A DNA stretch of 12,893 nucleotides from Clostridia bacterium (lineage in GTDB: Bacteria > Bacillota_A > Clostridia > Oscillospirales > CAG-272): assembly GCA_017652965.1 (NCBI GenBank), contig JAGBZZ010000348.1:1-12893 (forward strand). The letters are read 5' to 3'. The notes below the pieces were generated by a model. The model was not told the DNA's origin, ran no database searches, and was given only the letters and a program-made list of their open reading frames with translations. Shown piece by piece: positions 7,298 to 12,893 of this stretch. The position numbers and the translations under genes are program-made. The stretch's first letter is position 1, and each line of letters starts with the position of its first letter.

Positions 7298-8192
7298 CTA
7301 TCAGGCCCGCTTGCGTTTCTTTTTCGGAGGAGCGCTCCTTCTTCTACTACTGTTTTTGTGGCAAAGCGCCGCCTTACTGAGTGCCACACGGGACGCCATG
7401 CATCTGGCCGCCCACACCATTCTCCCCTCGCTTTTCCCGTATCTTGTCCTATCCGGGATCTTGAGTGCGACAGCCGCCCCCGATATCCTGCCGGGGGCAA
7501 GGGTCTTTGAGAAGTTTTCCCGCCTTCCGGCAATTGGCTTTATCGCCTTTTTTCTCGGGTCGGTCTGCGGGTTTCCCATCGGGGCACGCGTATCCGGCGA
7601 GCTTTACCGTAACGGCTGTCTTCAGAAGGAGGAGGCCGCCCGCCTTGCGGCCGTCTCTACCAATGCAGGCCCCGCCTTTGCCGTGGCAGGAGTGGGCGGC
7701 GCACTTTTCGGCTCGCCCTCGCTTGGCTGGCTTTTATTCCTGGCTCAGCTGGCGGCCGCGCTTTTGCTTACACTACTCTCCTCTTTCTTTACGCCACGCC
7801 CGCAAAGGCGAGCCGTCACACCGCACTGCGGCGGTGCGTCCTTTTCGGATATTCTCGGCCGCGCCACCGTTTCCGCACTGGGGATAGCGGGCGCGGTGAT
7901 CTTTTTCGGCGGGGTCGCCGCGCTTCTTCCACCCACGCTTCCGCTCTCGGTATCTGCGTTTATCAAAGCCATCCTGGAGGTGGGCAACGGATGCGCCGCG
8001 GCCGCTATGCTTGGCAAGGGTGGGCTTCCGCTTGCCGCATTTGCGCTCGGCTTTTCGGGGATCTCGGTTCTTTTTCAAGCCATAGGCGAATTACGCCCCC
8101 TGGGAATTCCGATTCTCCCGCTTGTACGCTTCAAGCTTTGCCAAGGTACGCTTTCGGCACTTCTTATTCTGCCTTTTTGCCTTGGAGGATAA
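7293..8192 (+). CDS. ylbJ: YlbJ-like sporulation integral membrane protein
   Basis: The product from the chosen ATG is 299 residues and very hydrophobic, with about seven or eight membrane segments. The first is at about 10-30, and others lie near 42-60, 80-96, 125-165, 192-212 and 245-265. It resembles YlbJ, a mother-cell membrane protein needed for normal spore cortex in Bacillus. The match rests on the pattern HTILPSLFPYLVLS (41-54), then GSVCGFPIGA (89-98), then a STNAGPAFAVAGVG region (122-135), as in YlbJ and nucleoside-recognition (gate) proteins. It is shorter than Bacillus YlbJ (about 400). A GTG at 7275 is in frame, but GGGGG seven bases before the ATG at 7293 favours the latter. 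It is divergent from yqfC. A spore maturation or other gate-family transporter is the main alternative. I see no clear promoter of its own. Confidence 0.8.
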   Translation: MTYQARLRFFFGGALLLLLLFLWQSAALLSATRDAMHLAAHTILPSLFPYLVLSGILSATAAPDILPGARVFEKFSRLPAIGFIAFFLGSVCGFPIGARVSGELYRNGCLQKEEAARLAAVSTNAGPAFAVAGVGGALFGSPSLGWLLFLAQLAAALLLTLLSSFFTPRPQRRAVTPHCGGASFSDILGRATVSALGIAGAVIFFGGVAALLPPTLPLSVSAFIKAILEVGNGCAAAAMLGKGGLPLAAFALGFSGISVLFQAIGELRPLGIPILPLVRFKLCQGTLSALLILPFCLGG

Positions 8193-8235
8193 AAAAGAGC
8201 GCATCCCGTATCTTAGACGGAATGCGCTCTTTTTT
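8191..8235. terminator. Bidirectional rho-independent terminator
   Basis: AAAAAAGAGCGCAT (8191-8204) pairs perfectly over 14 bases with ATGCGCTCTTTTTT (8222-8235). After one mismatch, CCGT (8206-8209) pairs with ACGG (8217-8220), leaving a seven-base loop. The A and T tracts make it work on either strand. It overlaps the last bases of the ylbJ-like stop codon and lies 15 bases past the stop of the convergent crp-type gene, so it serves both. Confidence 0.92.
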
Positions 8236-8249
8236 CTGTCAATATTGCT

Positions 8250-8918
8250 TTACTTTTTCATCAAAAGCTCGAAATGGTTTTTTCTGCACCGCAAAACGCC
8301 CTCGCGCCGCAGCTTACCGATCTCGGCCGAGAGCCCACTGCGATCCACCTCCAGATAATCGGCCAGCTCCTGCCGATCGTACGGTATGGAAAACGAGGAG
8401 GCACCGCTTTTTTTAGAAAAAAGCATGAGATACGCAAGCAGCTTTTCCCGCGTGGTGCGATGGGAGGTGATCTCCATTCTCTCGTGAAAATACAAGCTTT
8501 TTTGTGCAAGATCCCGCATCAGATTGTATATCAGCTGACGGTGATGGGCACAGTGATTATCGCAGGTGTGCAATATGTGCGCCCCTGTGATCAGCATCAC
8601 CTCGGATGTCTCGTTTGCCACGGCATCCACCGACAGTGCCTCGGCCTCGGCACAGGCAAACATCTCAAGAAATAGCTCCCCCGGTTGCACCGCACTTAAA
8701 ATACTGCGGTTTCCGTAATAGTCGTTTTGCAGAATATGAATAGAGCCCGAAAGCAGGATGCCGATCTCATTCACAACGTCCCCCGCTAAAAAAACGGTCT
8801 CTCCCTTCGCGTACTGCACAACGCGTGCGCGAAAGCAGGAAAGCATTCTTACCACCTCTTCCTCCGTCGTTCCGAAAAATAAGGGACAAGTCCGCAAAAC
8901 CGAATAATATTTTTCCAT
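8250..8918 (-). CDS. Crp/Fnr-family transcriptional regulator
   Basis: A 222-residue regulator with an N-terminal cyclic-nucleotide-binding-type beta barrel (about 12-112), a dimerisation helix (about 125-150) and a C-terminal winged helix-turn-helix (about 156-215) including RQELADYLEVDRSGLSAEIG (182-201). The barrel lacks the Arg-Ser/Thr-Ala phosphate-binding signature of cAMP receptors, so cAMP is an unlikely ligand. There is no Fnr-type four-Cys N-terminus. C119 and C123 in HTCDNHCAHH (117-126), with several His, could sense a metal, haem or redox state. The frame opens ten codons earlier at 8948, but GAGGT just upstream of the ATG at 8918 and the palindrome in the intervening DNA favour the shorter form. 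It is divergent from ldhA and a redox operon, which it probably controls; the target is inferred. Confidence 0.92.
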   Translation of the reverse strand: MEKYYSVLRTCPLFFGTTEEEVVRMLSCFRARVVQYAKGETVFLAGDVVNEIGILLSGSIHILQNDYYGNRSILSAVQPGELFLEMFACAEAEALSVDAVANETSEVMLITGAHILHTCDNHCAHHRQLIYNLMRDLAQKSLYFHERMEITSHRTTREKLLAYLMLFSKKSGASSFSIPYDRQELADYLEVDRSGLSAEIGKLRREGVLRCRKNHFELLMKK

Positions 8919-8931
8919 TTTTACCTCGTTT

Positions 8932-8947
8932 TGTTGAAAGTTCAACA
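8932..8947. promoter_or_regulatory. 16-bp palindrome, likely operator for the Crp-type regulator
   Basis: TGTTGAA-AG-TTCAACA is a perfect inverted repeat with 7-base arms. Read as TGTTG-N6-CAACA it has the same length and symmetry as the CRP site TGTGA-N6-TCACA. It lies just downstream of the regulator's predicted start site, where binding would repress. Its centre is also about 42 bases upstream of the predicted ldhA start site, where a Crp protein could activate. Binding is inferred. Confidence 0.55.
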
Positions 8948-8961
8948 TACTTACCTCAGAT

Positions 8962-8990
8962 ATTATAGTATAAAATAATTAGAAAGTCAA
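8962..8990 (-). promoter_or_regulatory. Near-consensus sigma-A promoter of the Crp-type gene
   Basis: On the minus strand TTGACT (8990-8985) is followed by a 17-base spacer and then TATAAT (8967-8962), five of six and six of six matches. Transcription should start near 8955, giving a leader of about 37 bases that contains the palindrome at 8932-8947. The -35 box overlaps the ribosome binding site of the divergent ldhA gene. Confidence 0.82.
8969..8976 (+). promoter_or_regulatory. Probable -10 element for ldhA
   Basis: TATAAAAT is the best plus-strand -10 in the short intergenic space and would give a start near 8982, about 20 bases before the ldhA ATG. At 17 bases upstream the sequence is CATACT (8946-8951), a poor -35, which suggests dependence on an activator. 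The palindrome is next to and overlaps this position. Other AT-rich -10 choices exist in the same 20 bases. Confidence 0.38.
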
Positions 8991-9001
8991 GGAGTTCACA
9001 T

Positions 9002-10036
9002 ATGAAAATCGCATTTTTTGATACAAAGCCCTATGACCGCCCGGCCTTTTTAAAATACGGCGAGCAGTACGGGATCACCTTCAAATTCTTTGAGGCAAAG
9101 TTAAACGAGGACACGGTAGAGCTGGCCCGCGGCTTTGATGGGGTCACCGTTTTTGTCAACGATATGGTAAACGCCGCAGTGATCGACCGCCTGGTAGAGC
9201 TTGGCGTGTCTGTCATAGCCCTGCGCTGCGCCGGCTTCAACAACGTTGACGTCAAGCATGCATACGGCCGCATCCACATTCTGCGCGTTCCCGCTTATTC
9301 CCCCTACGCCGTGGCCGAGCATGCCATGGCCATGCTACTGACCTCCATCCGTCGGATCCACAAGGCCTATATCCGCACGCGTGATTTCAACTTCAGCCTT
9401 GCGGGGATGACCGGCTTTGATCTTTACGGAAAGACGGTCGGCATCATCGGCACAGGACGGATCGGACGTGTGTTTGCCGACATCTGCCGCGGCTTTGGTA
9501 TGAAGATCCTGGCTTACGATAAATTCCCCGCCACCGATTTTGCGGACGGAACCCACATCCGCTATGCCTCTCTTGACGAGATCTACAAGGGTAGCGACAT
9601 CATTTCTCTTCACTGCCCGCTTACCGAGGAGACCTATCACCTGATCAATGCCGACACCCTGAACCAATGCAAGCGGGGCGTGGTGCTTCTGAACACATCG
9701 CGCGGGGCGCTTGTCGATGCCGAGGCACTTCTTGCGGCCATCAAATCCCGCCATGTCGGCGCGGCCTGTCTTGACGTGTATGAGGAGGAATCCGATTTCT
9801 TCTTTGAGGACTTCTCGGGCCACATCATCGATGACGACATCCTGGCGCGCCTTATCTCGATGCCGAACGTCATCGTTACCTCGCATCAGGCCTTTTTGAC
9901 CGAGGAAGCGCTCGACAACATCGCCAAAACGACGGTGGAAAACATACTCTCGCTGAAAAACAACGGAGAATGCCCGAACGAGCTTTGCTACCGCTGTGGC
10001 GAGGCCACCGACTGCAAAAGTGGCAAGTGCTTTTGA
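9002..10036 (+). CDS. ldhA: D-lactate dehydrogenase (LdhA type) with Cys-rich C-terminal tail
   Basis: A 344-residue NAD-dependent D-2-hydroxyacid dehydrogenase, closest in pattern to E. coli LdhA, which reduces pyruvate to D-lactate and regenerates NAD+. Visible family marks are ALRCAGFNNVD (73-83), VPAYSPYAVAEHA (96-108), the Rossmann motif GTGRIG (150-155), Asp173 favouring NAD over NADP, the substrate Arg in NTSRGALVD (R234), DVYEEESDFFFED (258-270) and the catalytic His in SHQAFLTEEA (H295). E. coli LdhA ends at CPNELV; here CPNEL is followed by a 16-residue tail with C329, C332, C338 and C343 (C-x2-C-x5-C-x4-C). That spacing suggests a bound metal, an iron-sulfur centre or a thiol switch; function unknown. 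AAGGAG lies seven bases before the ATG. The fprA fusion follows after 49 bases, with no terminator seen. Substrate could be another 2-keto acid. Confidence 0.93.
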   Translation: MKIAFFDTKPYDRPAFLKYGEQYGITFKFFEAKLNEDTVELARGFDGVTVFVNDMVNAAVIDRLVELGVSVIALRCAGFNNVDVKHAYGRIHILRVPAYSPYAVAEHAMAMLLTSIRRIHKAYIRTRDFNFSLAGMTGFDLYGKTVGIIGTGRIGRVFADICRGFGMKILAYDKFPATDFADGTHIRYASLDEIYKGSDIISLHCPLTEETYHLINADTLNQCKRGVVLLNTSRGALVDAEALLAAIKSRHVGAACLDVYEEESDFFFEDFSGHIIDDDILARLISMPNVIVTSHQAFLTEEALDNIAKTTVENILSLKNNGECPNELCYRCGEATDCKSGKCF

Positions 10037-10085
10037 CCTCCTGCCGTTTGACGTTTCCCCATCATTATGAAAAAGGAGATTTCCC

Positions 10086-11873
10086 ATGACTGTAACAAAG
10101 GATATCCGCTATATCGGTATCAACGACCATAAGATCGACCTTTTCGAGGGACAGTATCCCGTCCCGAACGGAATGGCCTATAACTCCTACGCGATCTTGG
10201 ACGAGAAGATCGCCATCCTTGACACGGTGGATGCGGCCTTCACCCACGAATGGCTGGATAACATCCAAAAGGCCTTAGAGGGGCGCACCCCCGACTATCT
10301 GATCGTGCAGCATATGGAGCCCGACCATTCTGCTAACGTGCATAATTTTGCAAGGATCTATCCCACTGCAAAGATCGTCGCATCGCAGAAGGCTTTTGCG
10401 ATGATGAAAAACTTCTTCGGCACCGATTTTGCCGATCGCCGGATCGTGGTTGGCGATAAGGACGTTTTGTCGCTTGGCAGTCACGAGCTTACCTTTTTGA
10501 CAGCACCTATGGTGCATTGGCCCGAGGTCATTGTGACCTACGATGCCAAGGATAAGGTTCTTTTCTCGGCCGACGGCTTCGGCAAATTCGGCGCTTTGGA
10601 CGTTGAGGAGGAGTGGGCTTGCGAGGCACGCCGCTACTACTTCGGCATTGTGGGCAAATACGGTGCCCAGGTGCAGGCACTTCTGAAAAAGGCCGCCACC
10701 CTGGATATCGAGATCATCTGCCCGCTTCACGGCCCCGTGCTTTCCGAAAATCTCGGCTATTATCTGAAGCTTTATAACACCTGGTCAAGCTACACCCCCG
10801 AGGAAGAGGGGATCATGATCGCCTATACCTCGGTTTACGGGAACACCAAAAAGGCCGTAATGCTGTTGGCCGAAAAGCTGAAGGAGTACGGATGCCCCAA
10901 GGTCGTGCTGACCGATCTTGCACGCGCCGATATGACCGAGGCCGTTGAGGATGCCTTCCGTTACAGTAAGCTTGTTTTGGCCACAACCACCTACAATGCA
11001 GGCATCTTCCCCTTCATGCAGACCTTTATCCACCACCTCACCGAGCGCGGATATCAGAACCGCATGATCGGCCTTATCGAAAACGGCAGCTGGGCCCCCA
11101 TGGCCGTCAAGGTCATGCGCGGCATGCTGGAAGCAAGCCGCGGGATCACCTTTACCGATACGACCGTCCGCATCCTTTCGGCCATGAACGATGAGACCCG
11201 TGCCGATATCGATACCCTGGCCGGTGAGCTTTGCCGCGAGTATATCGCCATGAAAAAGGATAACACCGTCAACGATCCGAACGCGCTCTTTTCTATCGGA
11301 TACGGCCTGTACCTCGTAAGCTGCCATGACGGCAAGAAGGACAACGCGCTGATCGTGAACACCGTTACCCAGGTAACAAGCGCCCCCAATCGCATTGCCG
11401 TTACCATCAGCAAGGAAAACTATTCGTACCACGTCATCAAGCAGACGGGCATCCTGAATATCAACTGTCTGAGTGTGGATACCCCCTTTTCGGTCTTTGA
11501 GCAGTACGGATTCCAAAGCGGGCGAAATATCGACAAATTTGCCGATACCGATATCCTACGCTCTGCCAACGGTCTTGCGGTGCTTCCCCGCTATATCAAC
11601 TCCTTTATGTCGCTAACTGTTGAGCAGTATATCGATCTTGATACGCACGGAATGTTCGTTTGCACGGTGAGCGAAGCCAAGGTGCTGTCCGATGCCGAGA
11701 CCATGACGTATGCCTATTATCACGAACACGTGAAGCCGAAACCGACGACCGACGGCAAGCGCGGTTACGTTTGCAAAATTTGCGGCTACGTCTATGAGGG
11801 CGATGAGCTTCCTGAGGATTTTGTTTGCCCGCTTTGCAAGCACGGCGTTTCGGATTTTGAAGCGATCCAATAA
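10086..11873 (+). CDS. fprA: Flavodiiron protein fused to flavin reductase and rubredoxin (FprA-Hrb fusion)
   Basis: A 595-residue cytoplasmic fusion expected to reduce O2 to water and/or NO to N2O using NADH. Residues 1-240 form the metallo-beta-lactamase-like diiron domain with all ligands present: H76, E78, D80, H81, H144, D163 and H215. Residues 243-390 are a flavodoxin domain with the FMN loop TSVYGNT (248-254). Residues 402-545 match the FMN-binding flavin-reductase family ([10 protein letters not shown], then [10 protein letters not shown]). Residues 560-595 are a rubredoxin domain with C563, C566, C581 and C584, with only 14 residues between the Cys pairs. In Moorella, FprA and Hrb (flavin reductase plus rubredoxin) are separate proteins of one operon, with Hrb passing electrons from NADH to FprA; here both are joined. 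AAGGAG lies seven bases before the ATG. It is probably cotranscribed with ldhA and rubredoxin. Choice of O2 or NO cannot be read from sequence. Confidence 0.95.
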   Translation: MTVTKDIRYIGINDHKIDLFEGQYPVPNGMAYNSYAILDEKIAILDTVDAAFTHEWLDNIQKALEGRTPDYLIVQHMEPDHSANVHNFARIYPTAKIVASQKAFAMMKNFFGTDFADRRIVVGDKDVLSLGSHELTFLTAPMVHWPEVIVTYDAKDKVLFSADGFGKFGALDVEEEWACEARRYYFGIVGKYGAQVQALLKKAATLDIEIICPLHGPVLSENLGYYLKLYNTWSSYTPEEEGIMIAYTSVYGNTKKAVMLLAEKLKEYGCPKVVLTDLARADMTEAVEDAFRYSKLVLATTTYNAGIFPFMQTFIHHLTERGYQNRMIGLIENGSWAPMAVKVMRGMLEASRGITFTDTTVRILSAMNDETRADIDTLAGELCREYIAMKKDNTVNDPNALFSIGYGLYLVSCHDGKKDNALIVNTVTQVTSAPNRIAVTISKENYSYHVIKQTGILNINCLSVDTPFSVFEQYGFQSGRNIDKFADTDILRSANGLAVLPRYINSFMSLTVEQYIDLDTHGMFVCTVSEAKVLSDAETMTYAYYHEHVKPKPTTDGKRGYVCKICGYVYEGDELPEDFVCPLCKHGVSDFEAIQ

Positions 11874-11904
11874 CAAAAATTTTAATAAACGAAAGGAATT
11901 TACT

Positions 11905-12066
11905 ATGAAAAAGTATGTGTGCGACCTTTGTGGCTGGGTCTATGACGAGGAGCTTGGCGATCCCGAAAACGGCATCGCTCCCGGCACGAAATTCGAGGAT
12001 CTGCCCGAGGATTTCGAGTGCCCTCTTTGCGCCGCAAAGAAGGATGAATTCAGCGAAGAAGAATAA
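11905..12066 (+). CDS. Rubredoxin
   Basis: A 53-residue rubredoxin, a small one-electron carrier with a single Fe(Cys)4 centre. Cysteines are C6 and C9 ([11 protein letters not shown]) and C39 and C42 (ECPLCAAKK), with the standard 29 residues between pairs, and the aromatic and acidic core (W11, Y13, F30, LPEDF) is normal. The frame is open upstream into the end of the fprA fusion, but AAGGA a few bases before the ATG at 11905 and the canonical MKKYVC start fix the gene. It lies 31 bases after the fusion gene and just before a strong terminator, so it is the last cistron of the ldhA operon. Likely partners are the flavodiiron protein or peroxide-reducing rubrerythrins; which one is inference. 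Confidence 0.97.
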   Translation: MKKYVCDLCGWVYDEELGDPENGIAPGTKFEDLPEDFECPLCAAKKDEFSEEE

Positions 12067-12071
12067 AACCA

Positions 12072-12112
12072 CCCGTAGCCCCCGCCTTTTGGCGGGGCGC
12101 TACGGGCTTTTT
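12072..12112 (+). terminator. Rho-independent terminator after rubredoxin
   Basis: CCCGTAGC (12072-12079) pairs with GCTACGGG (12099-12106), and CCCCGCC (12080-12086) with GGCGGGG (12091-12097). This gives 15 pairs with one bulged C, a TTTT loop and a CTTTTT tail. It starts five bases after the rubredoxin stop. The next gene's ribosome binding site starts at 12114, directly behind the T tract. Confidence 0.92.
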
Positions 12113-12126
12113 CGGGAGAAAATGCT

Positions 12127-12885
12127 ATGGATCTTGTCATTTTAACAGCGCTTGGCGTCGGCGGCGCCACGGTCATCGGTGCGCTTATCGGCTTTCTTTG
12201 TAAAAATCTTACCCACCGCTTCAGCGATATCGTGCTGTCCTTTGCGGCAGGCGTCATGCTTGCGGCGGCGGTGCTTGGCCTTGTTCTACCCGCGATCGAC
12301 TATGGCGGAAGGTTTGGGCTTCTCATCACGGTCGGCGGTATTTTTGTCGGCGCGATCGCCCTCAACCTGATCGACAAGCTGGTTCCGCACCTTCACAACA
12401 CCGAGGATTGCGAGGGCGAGGAATGCCACCTGCACAATGCGCGGGTAGCAAAGATCATGCTATTTGTGCTTGCCATTGCCATACATAACCTCCCCGAGGG
12501 GATCGCCGCAGGGGTGGGCTTTGGCACGGGTAACGATGCCGAGGCGCTTCTTATTGCCGGCGGTATCGCCCTGCAGAACATACCCGAGGGCATGGTCATC
12601 ATCGGGCCGATGCTGGCCATCGGAATCAGCAAGCGGCGTGCCTTTTTATATGCCGCCCTTACGGGTGTTGTCGAGGTTATCGGCACGCTGATCGGTTACC
12701 TTGCCGTCAGCATTTCTGCCGCTATTCTCCCCTTCGCCCTTGCCTTTGCGGGAGGGACGATGCTGTACGTCATCAGCGATGAAATGATCCCGGAAACGCA
12801 CGCACACGGTAGCCAGCGCGGTGCTACCTATGCCCTGCTTGTCGGCTTTTGCCTGATGCTGGCTGTTGACGTGCTTTTAGGATAA
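12127..12885 (+). CDS. ZIP-family divalent metal transporter
   Basis: A 252-residue membrane protein of the ZIP (ZupT/GufA-like) family, which imports Zn2+, Fe2+ or related metals. About eight membrane segments are visible. The paired transport-site motifs are HNLPEG (120-125) and QNIPEG (150-155), and SDEMIPETH (217-225) lies near the end, all in expected positions. The loop between segments 3 and 4 (about 88-103) is rich in ligands: H88, H90, C95, C100, H101 and H103. The first two membrane segments carry the family's small-residue pattern (SFAAGVMLAAA at 38-48). The ribosome binding site is GGGAG at 12114-12118, touching the terminator of the preceding operon, so no separate promoter fits between them. 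Supply of iron to the neighbouring iron proteins is an attractive idea, but metal specificity cannot be read here. Confidence 0.93.
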   Translation: MDLVILTALGVGGATVIGALIGFLCKNLTHRFSDIVLSFAAGVMLAAAVLGLVLPAIDYGGRFGLLITVGGIFVGAIALNLIDKLVPHLHNTEDCEGEECHLHNARVAKIMLFVLAIAIHNLPEGIAAGVGFGTGNDAEALLIAGGIALQNIPEGMVIIGPMLAIGISKRRAFLYAALTGVVEVIGTLIGYLAVSISAAILPFALAFAGGTMLYVISDEMIPETHAHGSQRGATYALLVGFCLMLAVDVLLG

Positions 12886-12893
12886 GACACAAC

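Noticed and set aside
8919..8948. A ten-codon upstream start for the Crp-type regulator.
   Set aside because: The codons fall on the palindrome and leader, whereas the ATG at 8918 has a clear GAGGT site and a normal family N-terminus.
9335..10087. A 250-codon minus-strand frame opposite ldhA.
   Set aside because: It mirrors the ldhA coding sequence, whose motifs are unmistakable; the antisense product looks like low-information shadow translation.

Overview
The window reads as chromosome of an anaerobic, endospore-forming member of the Bacillota, most likely Clostridia. The evidence is the sporulation genes yqfC, yqfD and ylbJ, the Bacillus-type linkage yqfC-yqfD-phoH-ybeY-era-recO, and an oxygen/NO defence set of flavodiiron protein plus rubredoxin. 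Coding DNA is fairly GC-rich and densely packed. I see no mobile element, CRISPR array, rRNA or tRNA.

Region 1 (123-7225, minus strand) is one tight run of seven genes in transcription order yqfC, yqfD, phoH, ybeY, era, recO, mutS2, with gaps of 1-10 bases. Two sporulation genes lead; ribosome-maturation genes (phoH, ybeY, era) and genome/ribosome-quality genes (recO, mutS2) follow. A good sigma-E-like promoter precedes yqfC. An AT-rich patch inside yqfD holds an extended -10 promoter candidate (TGATATAAT) that could supply the housekeeping genes during growth.

Region 2 (7293-8235, plus strand) is a ylbJ-like sporulation membrane protein, divergent from yqfC. It ends in a strong hairpin that serves as a bidirectional terminator shared with the convergent regulator gene.

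Region 3 (8250-12113) is a redox module. A Crp/Fnr-family regulator is transcribed leftward from a near-consensus promoter. Divergent from it run an ldhA-type D-lactate dehydrogenase with an unusual Cys-rich tail, a 595-residue fusion of flavodiiron protein (FprA) with flavin reductase and short rubredoxin domains (an FprA-Hrb fusion), and a free rubredoxin. A 16-bp palindrome between regulator and ldhA is placed to repress the regulator and activate ldhA. The module looks like NAD+ regeneration under anaerobic conditions (lactate) paired with NADH-driven reduction of O2 or NO.

Region 4 (12127-12885) is a ZIP-family metal transporter whose ribosome binding site starts immediately after the rubredoxin terminator. 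Bases 1-122 hold no gene I can support.

The individual protein families are known. The least ordinary parts are the LdhA tail, the single-chain FprA-Hrb fusion, the divergent control region and the internal promoter island in yqfD. I do not see a wholly new system.
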